Source of the DNA: Comamonas composti DSM 21721
GTDB lineage: Bacteria > Pseudomonadota > Gammaproteobacteria > Burkholderiales > Burkholderiaceae_C
Direction: 5' to 3'
Assembly (NCBI RefSeq): GCF_000429845.1
Contig: NZ_AUCQ01000031.1
Coordinates: forward strand, 1 to 63,034
DNA: 63,034 nucleotides
Shown here: piece after piece, positions 1 to 8,913 of the stretch
Position numbering within the stretch: position 1 is the stretch's first letter
Layout: the number at the start of each line of letters is the position of its first letter
The notes under the pieces: model-generated
Databases searched by the model: none
Seen by the model: the letters and a program-made list of their open reading frames with translations, nothing else
Told to the model about the DNA's origin: nothing
Program-made: the position numbers and the translations under genes

Positions 1-54
1 GAACTCATCCCGATTGCGCTCCAACGCGGCAGCGTAGAGATCGTAAACACGTTC
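1..54 (+). mobile_element. Right end of a 267-bp TNA-inserting element (copy 1)
   Basis: This is the right part of an element whose complete copies lie at 31762-32028 and 47782-48048; the rest is outside the window. It ends in the terminal inverted repeat GAGATCGTAAACACGTTC (37-54). The next bases, TTA (55-57), are the expected 3-bp target duplication and, on the minus strand, exactly the TAA stop codon of the sensor kinase gene. No coding capacity is seen. Confidence 0.85.
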
Positions 55-1422
55 TTAGGCCTTGCCGGCCTGCGGTGCCACGGGCAGCTCAAGGCCGATG
101 CGTGTCGTGCCGCCATCGGAGTCTGCAAGGCAGTGGCCGCCATGCATGCGTGCAATCGCGGCCACGATGGCCAGGCCCAGGCCGTGGTTGCGGTCGGCCT
201 GGCTGCGTGCGGCATCGGCGCGGTAGAAGCGGTCGAACAGCCGTGGCAGGTGGCTGGGGTCTATGGGCGGGCCCTGGTTGGCCACCGTGAGTCGCACCAG
301 TGAGCCGTGGCCCGCGCAGGCCGGCATGAGCTCCATGCTCACCACGATGGTCGAGCCCGGCCGCGCATAGCGCGTGGCATTGCCCAGCAGGTTGGAGAGC
401 GCGCGGCGCAGCAGCCGGGCATCGACCTGAGCCGAGGCATCGCCCTGGATGGTGGCCAGTACGCCGGCCTCCTGCAAGGCGGCCTCGTGGTAGTCGAGCA
501 CCTCGCGCACCAGCTCGGCCAGGCTGGGCTGCAGCGCCAGGCGCGCGCTGCGGCCCTGGTCCGCATGGGACAGGAACAGCATGTCGGCCACGATCGCTGC
601 CATGCGCTGCAGGTCTTCGAGGTTGGAGGACAGGATCTCGCGCAGCTCGACCGCGCTGCGCGGCTTGCGCAAGGCCAGCTCGCAACTGCTGATCAAGGTG
701 GTCAGCGGGGTGTTGAGCTCGTGGGCCACGTCGGCGTTGAAGGACTCCATCTGCTTGTAGGCCACGGCCAGGCGTTCGAGCAGATCGTTGAACTGGGCGA
801 TCAGCGGGCGCAGCTCCTGGGGCTGGCCGCTGTCGTCCAGCCGGCGCTGCAGATCGCGGGCCGAGAGCGCACGCGTTTGCTCGACCAGCGAATGCAGCGG
901 CGCGAGTCCCAGGCGCACCAGCCAGATGCCGGCCACCGAGACCAGCAGCGAGCCGATGACGGCGGCCAGGCCCAGGGTCCAGGCCAGGTGGGTGAGCAGC
1001 TCGTCATCGGCGCTGCGGTCCAGCAGCAGCTCGGCCCTGGCGGTTTGCGGGCTGCCGGGCAGCAGCACGGGAAACTCGCGCCTGAGTGCGCGCGCTCTCT
1101 GAAAGCGCGGCTGCAGGCGCTCGTAGAGCAACTGGCCCCGGGCATCGAGAATGCGCAGCGACAACTCGTCATGGCCGGTCAGGAAATCGTCGAGCAGATG
1201 GACCAGGGCCGAGGCCTCGTGGATTGCATTGCCCTCGGCCAGCAAATGCTCGACGGTCTGCTGCTTGTGGTTGAGTGTTTCCTGCTGGCGCTGATCGAGC
1301 GTCAGCGACAGCACCAGATAGACCACGGCACACACCAGGCCCAGGCCCAGCATGGTCTGCAAGGCCAGCCAGCGCGACAGGCGCCGGCCCAGGTGGCGTA
1401 CGGGCGTAGGGCGCGGTTCCAT
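55..1422 (-). CDS. czcS: Heavy-metal sensor histidine kinase (CzcS/CusS-like)
   Basis: Inner-membrane sensor kinase of about 455 residues that should phosphorylate the regulator encoded just upstream. It shows a first membrane segment (about residues 21-42), a periplasmic loop, a second segment (about 146-172), a HAMP linker, a HisKA box with His234 in DVAHELNTPL (the usual Arg after HEL is Asn), and a C-terminal HATPase with an N-box (SNLLGNATRY) and a GLGLAI loop. The ATG at 1422 is chosen; a GTG at 1431 overlaps the upstream TGA as GTGA and is a credible alternative that would imply translational coupling. The stop codon is the target duplication of the mobile element at 1-54. Metal specificity is inferred from the neighbouring czcCBA genes. 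Confidence 0.88.
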   Translation of the reverse strand: MEPRPTPVRHLGRRLSRWLALQTMLGLGLVCAVVYLVLSLTLDQRQQETLNHKQQTVEHLLAEGNAIHEASALVHLLDDFLTGHDELSLRILDARGQLLYERLQPRFQRARALRREFPVLLPGSPQTARAELLLDRSADDELLTHLAWTLGLAAVIGSLLVSVAGIWLVRLGLAPLHSLVEQTRALSARDLQRRLDDSGQPQELRPLIAQFNDLLERLAVAYKQMESFNADVAHELNTPLTTLISSCELALRKPRSAVELREILSSNLEDLQRMAAIVADMLFLSHADQGRSARLALQPSLAELVREVLDYHEAALQEAGVLATIQGDASAQVDARLLRRALSNLLGNATRYARPGSTIVVSMELMPACAGHGSLVRLTVANQGPPIDPSHLPRLFDRFYRADAARSQADRNHGLGLAIVAAIARMHGGHCLADSDGGTTRIGLELPVAPQAGKA

Positions 1423-1427
1423 GCGGC

Positions 1428-2114
1428 TCACGCTGGGCGCGATTCCAGCACATAGCCCATGCCGCGCACGGTGTGCAGCAAGGGCTGGGCGAAAGGCTGG
1501 TCGAGCTTGAGGCGCAGGCGCCGCACGGCGACCTCGACCACATTGGTCTCGCTGTCGAAATTCATGTCCCAGACCTGGGAGGCGAGCTCGGTGCGCGAAA
1601 GCACCTCCCCCTGGCGACGCAGCAGCAGGCTCAGCAGGTTGAACTCCTTGGCCGTGAGGTCCAGGCGCTGGCCTGAGCGCGTGGCGCGGCGGCGTATCAG
1701 ATCCAGCTCCAGATCGGCCATGCGCAAGGTGGTGGCTTCGGGTGCGGGCTGGGCCGGGCCGCCCCGGCGCAGCAGCACATGGATGCGGGCCACGAGCTCG
1801 GAGAACGCAAACGGCTTGACCAGGTAGTCGTCGGCGCCGCCCAGCAGGCCCTTGACCCGGTCCTCGACCTGGCCGCGCGCCGTGAGCATGAGCACCGGCG
1901 TCTGCCTGGACTGGCGTAGCGCCGCGAGCACGGCCAGGCCGTCGATGCCGGGCAGCATGCCGTCGAGCACGATGAGGTCGTAGTTGAGCTCGCAAGCCAG
2001 GTGCAGTCCATCGATGCCGTCATGCGCGACATCGACCACAAAACCTTCCTCGGTCAGGCCCTTGCGCAAATAGTCGGCCAGCTTGATCTCGTCTTCAACG
2101 ACCAGCAGTTTCAT
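1428..2114 (-). CDS. czcR: OmpR-family response regulator (CzcR/CusR-like)
   Basis: DNA-binding response regulator of 228 residues. The receiver domain has the acidic pocket (Glu7, Asp8), phospho-acceptor Asp51 in DLIVLDGML and the conserved Lys in LVKPF; a winged-helix DNA-binding domain follows (about residues 130-225). The start MKLLVVEDE is the family's normal N-terminus; upstream in-frame codons reach back into the intergenic region and are rejected. It is the first gene of a two-gene operon with the kinase. It is divergent from czcCBA across a region holding a palindrome of the type bound by CusR/CopR/CzcR proteins, so it probably controls both operons. Confidence 0.92.
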   Translation of the reverse strand: MKLLVVEDEIKLADYLRKGLTEEGFVVDVAHDGIDGLHLACELNYDLIVLDGMLPGIDGLAVLAALRQSRQTPVLMLTARGQVEDRVKGLLGGADDYLVKPFAFSELVARIHVLLRRGGPAQPAPEATTLRMADLELDLIRRRATRSGQRLDLTAKEFNLLSLLLRRQGEVLSRTELASQVWDMNFDSETNVVEVAVRRLRLKLDQPFAQPLLHTVRGMGYVLESRPA

Positions 2115-2147
2115 GCGGCCATTTTCGGCCAAGAGAGCGCAGAAAGC

Positions 2148-2167
2148 AGATGACAAATTTGTCATCT
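2148..2167. promoter_or_regulatory. CusR/CopR-type palindromic operator
   Basis: A perfect 20-bp palindrome whose core is ATGACAAATTTGTCAT. It matches the known CusR box pattern (TGACAA, two bases, TTGTCA) and the Pseudomonas CopR pattern (TGACA, four bases, TGT). It lies 34 bp upstream of the response regulator start and about 130 bp upstream of the efflux operon start. Binding by the regulator at 1428-2114 is inferred. Confidence 0.85.
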
Positions 2168-2296
2168 TGGCGTCAACAAGCGGTCGAGGCGAGGTTTCTA
2201 GAGTCGGGCAGTCCAGGGGCCAAGGGCTGTGCAGCCAGGCTTTTCTCAAGCGCTGAACCGTGGGTGCGGGCGGCAGCACAGACCGGGAGTGATGTC

Positions 2297-3622
2297 ATGG
2301 GTTCTTGCCCGTTGTTTTTATCCGTAGCGCGGGTGCCCGCGTCTGGTGTCAGTGCCAGGCATTTCTGTGCGATTGGCCTGGCACTTGCAGTCTGGACTGG
2401 GCCGGTGCTGGCCGAGGCCTTGGCAGGGCCGCAGGATGCGCGCGTCGCTGAGCTGGCGCATGAAGCGCCGCCTCTGACGCTGGAGCGCGCCATGGCCCTG
2501 GCCATGGAGAGCAACCCCGGCCTCGGCGCCGCGCGCCAGGCGCTGGCCGCGAGCGAGGGCGCGCTGCTGCAAAGCGGGGCCAGGCCCAATCCCGAGCTTG
2601 CCTACTCCCAGGAGGACACGCGGCGCGATGCGCGCTCATCCACACTGCAGTGGAGCCAGACGATTGAAACAGGCGGCAAGCGCGAGGCCCGCATGCGCAT
2701 GGCCGAGCGCGGTCTGGCCCGGGCGCGGGCCGAGCTGGCGGAGGTGCAGGCCGGGCTGCGGGCCGATGTGATTTCGGCCTTCTTCGGGCTGCTGGTGGCT
2801 CAGGAGCGCGTGCAGCTTGCCGGACAGACGCTGGATATTGCGCGCAGCGCACGCGAGGCCGCGGCCAAGCGCGTGGCTGCGGGCAAGGTGGCGCCGCTGG
2901 AGGAAACCAAGGCGCGCGTGGCCGAGTCCGGTGCCCAGCTGGAGCTGGCCCAGGCCCGCTCGGAGCAACGCATGGCGCGCCAGAGAATCCAGCTGCTGTG
3001 GGGCGAGGTGAACCCGGCTTTCGGCGCGGCAGATGGTGCCGTCGATGCCTTGCCGGCCGTGCCTGCGCTTGCGGATCTGCAGCAGCGCATGCAGGAGGCA
3101 CCTGCGGTCTTGCAGGCGCGCGAGAGCCTGGAGCAAAGCCGTGCGGCAGCCGACCTGGAGCGCGCCAGGCGCCTGCCCGACCCCACGCTGAGCCTGGGGG
3201 TCAAACGTGCGCGCGACAACGGCCAGGGCCAGAACCAGCTGGTGTTCGGCATCTCCGTTCCCCTGCCCATTCTGGACAGCAACCGTGGCAACCAGATCCA
3301 GGCGCTGCGCCTGGCCGACAAGGCCGAGCAGGACCTGCAGACCGCGCGCATGCAACTACAGACCCGGCTCTTCGAGGCGCGCGAGCAATTGCAGACCAGC
3401 CGCGAGCAGGCCGTGCAGCTCAAGAGCGAGGTCCTGCCTTCGGCCGAGATGGCCTATGGCCTGGCGACCAAGGGCTTTGCGCTGGGCAAGTTCAGCTACC
3501 TGGAGGTGCTGGACGCGCAGCGCACCCTGTCGGCCGCGCGCGGCCAGTATCTGGACCAGCTGCAGGCCACGCACCGCGCGGCCGCCGATATCCATCGTCT
3601 TCTGGGCTCCCTGGCCGATTAA
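2297..3622 (+). CDS. czcC: Outer-membrane efflux protein (CzcC-like)
   Basis: Outer-membrane channel component of an RND heavy-metal exporter, about 441 residues. An N-terminal hydrophobic signal region (HFCAIGLALAVWTGPVLAEA) is followed by two repeats of the TolC/OEP fold rich in heptad-like Ala/Leu/Gln coiled coil, typical of CzcC. The ATG at 2297 is preceded by GGGAG at about 8 bp. The frame is open back to 2150, but that would put 49 unlikely residues before the signal peptide. It is first in the operon czcC-czcB-czcA. Confidence 0.87.
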   Translation: MGSCPLFLSVARVPASGVSARHFCAIGLALAVWTGPVLAEALAGPQDARVAELAHEAPPLTLERAMALAMESNPGLGAARQALAASEGALLQSGARPNPELAYSQEDTRRDARSSTLQWSQTIETGGKREARMRMAERGLARARAELAEVQAGLRADVISAFFGLLVAQERVQLAGQTLDIARSAREAAAKRVAAGKVAPLEETKARVAESGAQLELAQARSEQRMARQRIQLLWGEVNPAFGAADGAVDALPAVPALADLQQRMQEAPAVLQARESLEQSRAAADLERARRLPDPTLSLGVKRARDNGQGQNQLVFGISVPLPILDSNRGNQIQALRLADKAEQDLQTARMQLQTRLFEAREQLQTSREQAVQLKSEVLPSAEMAYGLATKGFALGKFSYLEVLDAQRTLSAARGQYLDQLQATHRAAADIHRLLGSLAD

Positions 3623-3665
3623 TCCGGCCTCGGCGCATCTCTTCGCTCATTCACCGCCTTTGACC

Positions 3666-4994
3666 ATGCAAAGCAACAACTCTTCTTCGTCGCCCGTGCG
3701 CCGCACCCGCCTGGCCGTCGCCGCCATTCTGGCCCTGGGTGCCGTGGCTGCCATCTTGATTCTGCGCAGTGGCGGCCCCGATGCCCGTGCCCAGGAAAGC
3801 CCAGCTCACACGCATGCCGCAGGCCATGCGGACGAGGAGCACCACGGCAGCGCGGCTGCCGGCACCCATGCGCATGCGGACGGCCATGCGGATGGCGAGC
3901 ACCATGGTGATGAAAAGCCCGGCCAGGCCGCCAGCGCAGGCGCGCATGACGACGATGACGAGGGCCTGGTGCGCTTGAGCGCCGAGCGTGCGCGCTCGGC
4001 CGGAGTGGAGCTGGCCCAGGCGCAGGCGGCCACGGTGAACAGCATGCTTCAGTTGCCCGGCGAGATCCGTTTCAACGAAGACCGCACGGCCCATGTGGTT
4101 CCGCGTGTGGTCGGCGTGGCCGAGAGCGTGTCCGCCAACCTCGGGCAGAGCGTGAAAAAAGGCCAGTTGCTGGCCGTGCTCAGCAGCGTGGCCGTGTCCG
4201 AGCAGCGCAGCGAGCTGCTGGCAGCGCAAAAGCGCCTGGAGCTGGCGCGCACCACCTTTGCGCGCGAAAAGCAGCTGTGGGAAGAAAAGGTCTCGGCCGA
4301 GCAGGACTATCTGCAGGCCCGCCAGGCCATGGGCGAGGCCGAGATCGCGGTCTCCAACGCGCGGCAAAAGCTTGCGGCCACGGGGGCGGGTGCCGGCGCT
4401 GGCGGCGGGCTCAACCGCTTCGAGCTGCGTGCGCCGTTCGATGGCGTGGTCGTGGAAAAGCATCTGGCCGTGGGCGAATCGGTGCAGGAAGCCACCCAGG
4501 TGTTCACGATCTCCGACCTGAGCACGGTCTGGGCCGAGATGCGCGTGGCTGCATCCGACCTGCCTGCGGTGCGCGTGGGCGAAAAGGCCACCGTGCGCGC
4601 CACGGCCTTCGATTCCTCGGCCCAGGGCGAGATTGCCTATGTGGGCGCACTCATAGGTCAGGAGACGCGCACGGCGCCGGCGCGCATCACCCTGGCCAAT
4701 CCCCAGGGCCTGTGGCGCCCGGGCCTGTTCGTGAACGTGGAGCTCACGGCCTCTTCGCAGCAAGTGCCTCTGGCCGTGGCCAGCGAGGCCGTGCAAAGGC
4801 TGGAGGGGCAGCAGGCCGTGGTCTTCGTGCCGGTCGGGCAGGGCTTTCGCGCCCAGAGCGTGCGCCCGGGCCGCACGGACGGCATCCACACCGAAATTCT
4901 TGAAGGCCTGGACAGCGGCCAATCCTATGTGGCCAAGGGCAGCTTCGTGCTCAAGGCCGAACTGGGCAAGGCCTCGGCCGAGCACACGCACTGA
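3666..4994 (+). CDS. czcB: Periplasmic adaptor subunit of heavy-metal RND efflux (CzcB-like)
   Basis: Membrane-fusion protein of 442 residues. It has an N-terminal membrane anchor (about residues 15-36), then a His/Asp-rich stretch (about 44-100) with repeated HTHAAGHADEEHH-like and HAHADGHADGEHH-like blocks, then a barrel-sandwich/coiled-coil core (GVAESVSANLGQSVKKGQ, later FDGVVVEKHLAVGESV). The His-rich segment is a likely metal-binding region, as in CzcB of Cupriavidus. It lies between czcC and czcA with short gaps. The frame is open far upstream through czcC; the ATG at 3666 is chosen because the anchor follows directly. Confidence 0.9.
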   Translation: MQSNNSSSSPVRRTRLAVAAILALGAVAAILILRSGGPDARAQESPAHTHAAGHADEEHHGSAAAGTHAHADGHADGEHHGDEKPGQAASAGAHDDDDEGLVRLSAERARSAGVELAQAQAATVNSMLQLPGEIRFNEDRTAHVVPRVVGVAESVSANLGQSVKKGQLLAVLSSVAVSEQRSELLAAQKRLELARTTFAREKQLWEEKVSAEQDYLQARQAMGEAEIAVSNARQKLAATGAGAGAGGGLNRFELRAPFDGVVVEKHLAVGESVQEATQVFTISDLSTVWAEMRVAASDLPAVRVGEKATVRATAFDSSAQGEIAYVGALIGQETRTAPARITLANPQGLWRPGLFVNVELTASSQQVPLAVASEAVQRLEGQQAVVFVPVGQGFRAQSVRPGRTDGIHTEILEGLDSGQSYVAKGSFVLKAELGKASAEHTH

Positions 4995-5005
4995 TCGGAG
5001 AGCTC

Positions 5006-8000
5006 ATGTTCGAACGCATCATTCGATTCGCCGTAGAGCAGCGCTGGCTGGTGCTGCTGGCCACGCTGGCGCTGGCCGGGCTCGGCATCTACAACTACCA
5101 GCGCCTGCCCATCGATGCCGTGCCCGACATCACGAATGTGCAGGTGCAGATCAACACCCAGGCCAATGGCTATTCGCCGCTGGAGACCGAGCAGCGCATC
5201 ACCTATCCCATAGAGACCGTGATGGCCGGCCTGCCCCGCCTGGAGCAGACGCGTTCGCTGTCGCGCTACGGCTTGTCCCAGGTCACCGTGGTGTTCGAGG
5301 ACGGCACCGACATCTACTTTGCGCGCCAGCTCGTGGGCGAGCGCATCCAGCAGGCGCGCGACAGCCTGCCTGCGGGCATCACGCCCACGCTGGGCCCGAT
5401 TTCCACGGGGTTGGGCGAGATCTATCTGTGGACCGTGGAGGCCGACGAGGGCGCGACAAAGCCCGATGGCTCGCCCTATACGCCCATGGATCTGCGCGAG
5501 ATCCAGGACTGGGTGATCAAGCCCCAGCTGCGCAATGTGGCCGGCGTCACGGAGATCAACTCCATCGGCGGCTACGCCAAGGAATACCTGGTTGCGCCCA
5601 GCCCCGAAAAGCTCGCGGCCTACGGCTTCGCGCTGGCCGACATCGTGAACGCGCTGGCGCGCAACAACGCCAACGTGGGCGCAGGCTATATCGAGCGCCA
5701 GGGCGAGCAGTACCTGATACGCGCGCCGGGCCAGGTGGGCGGCATTGCCGACATCCGCGAAGTCATCGTGGGTTCGGCCCAGGGCCAGCCCATACGCATA
5801 CGCGACCTGGCCGAGGTCGGCCTGGGGCGCGAACTGCGCACAGGCGCGGCCACGGACAACGGCCGCGAGGTCGTGCTGGGCACGGTCTTCATGCTCATCG
5901 GCGAGAACAGCCGCACGGTCTCCCAGGCCGTGGATGCACGCATGCGCGAGATCAACCGCAACCTGCCCCAGGGCGTGAAGGCCGTCACGGTCTACGACAG
6001 AACCAATCTCGTGGACAAGGCGATTGCCACGGTGAAGAAGAACCTCATCGAGGGCGCAACCCTGGTCGTGGTGATCCTGTTCCTGTTCCTGGGCAATCTG
6101 CGCGCGGCGCTGATCACGGCGCTCATCATCCCGCTGTCCATGCTGTTCACCTTCACGGGCATGGTGCATTACAAGGTCAGCGCCAACCTCATGAGCCTGG
6201 GCGCGCTGGACTTCGGCATCATCATCGACGGTGCCGTGGTCATCGTGGAGAACTGCGTGCGCCGCCTGGCCCATGCCCAGCAGGGGCGGGGACGGCCGCT
6301 CACGCGCAGCGAGCGCCTGCACGAGGTCTTTGCCGCAGCCCAGGAGGCGCGCCGGCCGCTGCTGTTCGGCCAGCTCATCATCATGGTGGTCTATCTGCCC
6401 ATCTTTGCGCTCACGGGCGTGGAGGGCAAGATGTTCCACCCCATGGCCTTTACCGTGGTCCTGGCCCTGGCCGGCGCCATGCTGCTGTCGCTGACCTTCA
6501 TCCCGGCCGCGATTGCGCTGTTCATGGGCGACAAGGTGGCCGAGAAGGAAAACCGCATCATGGGCTGGGCGCGCCGCATCTACGAGCCGGTGCTGCTGCG
6601 TGTCATGCACATGCCGGCCGTGGTGCTCACGGCTGCGGGTGTGGCCGTGGTGCTCTCGCTGCTGCTGGCCACGCGCATGGGCAGCGAGTTCGCGCCCAAT
6701 CTCAACGAGGGCGACTTCGCCATACAGGCGCTGCGCATTCCCGGCACCAGCCTCACGCAGTCGCTGGAAATGCAGATGCAGATGGAGAAAAAGCTCAAGG
6801 ACGAGTTCTCCGAGATCGAGCGCGTGTTCGCTCGCACGGGCACGGCCGAAATTGCCTCCGACCCCATGCCGCCGAATATCTCGGACGGCTACATCATGCT
6901 CAAGCCGCGCGATCAATGGCCTGACCCGAAGCGCTCGCGCGATGACCTGCTGGCTGCGGTGCAGGAAAGCGTGGAGGCGATTCCCGGCAACAACTACGAG
7001 TTCTCCCAGCCGATACAGCTGCGCTTCAACGAGCTGATCTCGGGCGTGCGCAGCGATGTGGCTGTGAAGATCTTCGGTGACGACATGGAGGTGCTCGAAA
7101 AAAGCGCGCAAAAGCTCGCAGGCATGCTGCAGCAGATTCCCGGCGCCTCCGAGGTCAAGGTCGAGCAGACCACCGGCCTGCCCATGCTGACCGTGAACAT
7201 CAGCCGCGAGACGGCTTCGCGCTACGGTCTGAACATGGGCGATGTGCAGGACGCGGTGAGCACGGCGCTGGGCGGCCGCGAGGCGGGCACGGTGTTCGAG
7301 GGCGACAAGCGCTTCGACATCCAGGTGCGTCTGCCCGAGGAGCTGCGCAACGACATGCAGGCTCTGGGCCGGCTGCCCATAGCCTTGCCGCGCGGCAGCG
7401 ACGGGCGTCTGGGCTTTGTGCCGCTGTCGGCCCTGGCCAGCTTCGAGATAGCGCCGGGCCCCAACCAGATCAGCCGCGAGGACGGCAAGCGCCGCATCGT
7501 GGTCAGCGCCAATGTGCGCGGCCGCGACATCGGCAGCTTCGTGGCCCAGGCCGCGCAGAGCCTGGAATCCCTGGCCCTGCCTGCTGGCTACTGGACGCGC
7601 TGGGGCGGCACCTTCGAGAACCTGGAGTCCGCACGCCAGCGCCTGCAGGTCGTGGTGCCCGTGGCCTTGCTGCTGGTGTTCGTGCTGCTGTTCGCGATGT
7701 TCGGCAATGTGCGCGACGGGCTCATCGTCTTCACGGGCATACCGTTCGCGCTCACGGGCGGCATTCTGGCGCTGTGGCTGCGCGACATTCCGCTGTCCAT
7801 TTCTGCTGCCGTGGGCTTCATCGCGCTGTCCGGGGTGGCCGTGCTCAACGGCCTGGTCATGATTGCGCATATACGCTCGCTGCGCGAGCAGGGGCAGGGC
7901 CTGGAGCGGGCCGTGACCGAAGGTGCGCTCACGCGGCTGCGCCCCGTGCTGATGACGGCCCTGGTCGCATCGCTGGGCTTTGTGCCCATGGCCATTGCCA

Positions 8001-8179
8001 CGGGCACGGGCGCCGAAGTGCAGCGCCCTCTGGCCACGGTGGTGATCGGCGGCATTCTGTCCTCCACCTTGCTGACCCTGCTGGTCCTGCCCTTGCTCTA
8101 CCGCCTGGTGCATCGCAAGAGCCAGTCCCTGCAGTCGCCAGGCAGCGCAGGCCAGAGCCAGAGCCAGGTACAGGTCTAG
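5006..8179 (+). CDS. czcA: Heavy-metal RND efflux pump (CzcA-like)
   Basis: Inner-membrane proton/metal antiporter of 1057 residues, the normal length for the HME-RND family. The fourth membrane helix carries the Zn/Co/Cd-class signature DFGIIIDGAVVIVEN with Asp402, Asp408 and Glu415, the same residue numbers known to be essential in Cupriavidus CzcA; CusA-type pumps have a different motif here. Twelve membrane helices in two blocks and two large periplasmic loops are evident. The start is 11 bp after czcB and follows a GGAGAGCTC ribosome site. The intrinsic terminator at 8329-8355 ends the operon. Substrates are inferred as Zn, Co and/or Cd. Confidence 0.94.
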   Translation: MFERIIRFAVEQRWLVLLATLALAGLGIYNYQRLPIDAVPDITNVQVQINTQANGYSPLETEQRITYPIETVMAGLPRLEQTRSLSRYGLSQVTVVFEDGTDIYFARQLVGERIQQARDSLPAGITPTLGPISTGLGEIYLWTVEADEGATKPDGSPYTPMDLREIQDWVIKPQLRNVAGVTEINSIGGYAKEYLVAPSPEKLAAYGFALADIVNALARNNANVGAGYIERQGEQYLIRAPGQVGGIADIREVIVGSAQGQPIRIRDLAEVGLGRELRTGAATDNGREVVLGTVFMLIGENSRTVSQAVDARMREINRNLPQGVKAVTVYDRTNLVDKAIATVKKNLIEGATLVVVILFLFLGNLRAALITALIIPLSMLFTFTGMVHYKVSANLMSLGALDFGIIIDGAVVIVENCVRRLAHAQQGRGRPLTRSERLHEVFAAAQEARRPLLFGQLIIMVVYLPIFALTGVEGKMFHPMAFTVVLALAGAMLLSLTFIPAAIALFMGDKVAEKENRIMGWARRIYEPVLLRVMHMPAVVLTAAGVAVVLSLLLATRMGSEFAPNLNEGDFAIQALRIPGTSLTQSLEMQMQMEKKLKDEFSEIERVFARTGTAEIASDPMPPNISDGYIMLKPRDQWPDPKRSRDDLLAAVQESVEAIPGNNYEFSQPIQLRFNELISGVRSDVAVKIFGDDMEVLEKSAQKLAGMLQQIPGASEVKVEQTTGLPMLTVNISRETASRYGLNMGDVQDAVSTALGGREAGTVFEGDKRFDIQVRLPEELRNDMQALGRLPIALPRGSDGRLGFVPLSALASFEIAPGPNQISREDGKRRIVVSANVRGRDIGSFVAQAAQSLESLALPAGYWTRWGGTFENLESARQRLQVVVPVALLLVFVLLFAMFGNVRDGLIVFTGIPFALTGGILALWLRDIPLSISAAVGFIALSGVAVLNGLVMIAHIRSLREQGQGLERAVTEGALTRLRPVLMTALVASLGFVPMAIATGTGAEVQRPLATVVIGGILSSTLLTLLVLPLLYRLVHRKSQSLQSPGSAGQSQSQVQV

Positions 8180-8328
8180 GGCTTGGAGGCTCGTTGGAGC
8201 AGGCGCCCGGAGATCTTTGCCAGGCTGCATTGCCCATGCTCGCCATAGCTGCGGCTCTGGCGGCGATCTCGGCCCCTGGGTGATGCCGCGAACCTTCTGC
8301 CCAGGACAGCCCGGCCTTTGACGGCTTC

Positions 8329-8355
8329 AGCCACGGCCCGTGCCGTGGCTTTTTT
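8329..8355 (+). terminator. Intrinsic terminator of czcCBA
   Basis: An 8-bp perfect stem (AGCCACGG / CCGTGGCT) with a 6-base loop, followed by a run of Ts (8350-8355), 150 bp after the czcA stop. The rest of 8180-8524 holds no gene; its last 100 bp must carry the promoter of the next small gene. Confidence 0.85.
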
Positions 8356-8524
8356 GATGCCGATCTGCAGGCCGGCGCTGCAGCCTGTCTTCATGACGGC
8401 AATGTCACCCGGGTGTGGGCCTGCTGTGGGGGACGGCTTTCTAAAGTGAACCCATCTTCTCGCCGGTCTTGCAGGCCGGTGGCGGGAAGAGGCCAATCCC
8501 CTCCTGTCTTGAAAGGACGCAGAT

Positions 8525-8878
8525 ATGAAAGCACGCATTCACCCCAACTCCGTGACCCTGATGGCCGCCGCCATTGCCGCCTCCGCAGGCCTGGCGCTGC
8601 CAGGGGTTGCAGCCGCCGATACCTACTGGCACCCCGCGAACAACGAGGCGGGCGTCAAGGTCTATCCCGAGCACTTCCAGAGCAGCAAGACGCGCGCACA
8701 GGTCAGGGCCGAGACCGTGGAGGCCATGCGCAATGGCGGCCTGTCGCGCTTCGAGAGCAACTATCCTGCGGCTGCGCCCAGCCAGCCGTCCACGCTCACG
8801 CGCCAGCAGGTCATCGATGCGCTGCGCTCGGAAACCATGGAGCAGCGCGAGGCCCGGCTCAGCGCCATGCGAGGCTGA
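8525..8878 (+). CDS. Small exported DUF4148-like protein
   Basis: Protein of 117 residues with a Sec signal peptide (cleavage probably after GVAAA, about residue 33). The mature part contains the TYWHPANNEAGVKVYPEHF-type start and a Gln/Glu-rich helical tail seen in DUF4148-like periplasmic proteins of Burkholderiales. Function is unknown. An AAAGGACGCAG ribosome site precedes the ATG. Its TGA stop is also the left target duplication of a 16-bp mobile unit at 8879-8894, and a hairpin terminator lies at 8941-8963 inside the convergent chemoreceptor gene. Confidence 0.75.
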   Translation: MKARIHPNSVTLMAAAIAASAGLALPGVAAADTYWHPANNEAGVKVYPEHFQSSKTRAQVRAETVEAMRNGGLSRFESNYPAAAPSQPSTLTRQQVIDALRSETMEQREARLSAMRG

Positions 8879-8913
8879 GAGCGTGAACACGCTCTGAGCG
8901 CGCGAGCGCGCTC
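8879..8913. mobile_element. Solo 16-bp unit of the TNA element, plus a diverged second unit
   Basis: The 16-mer GAGCGTGAACACGCTC (8879-8894) is flanked by TGA on both sides (8876-8878 and 8895-8897), and the left TGA is the in-frame stop of the gene before it. A second 16-mer of similar layout, GCGCGCGAGCGCGCTC (8898-8913), follows directly and ends at the TAG stop of the convergent chemoreceptor gene. Both are near-palindromic and could also form hairpins between the two convergent genes. Confidence 0.65.

Noticed and set aside
4925..8230. A 1101-codon open frame opposite czcA
   Set aside because: It is a shadow of the high-GC czcA gene with His/Gln/Arg-biased low-complexity sequence and no domain; czcA has clear family motifs.
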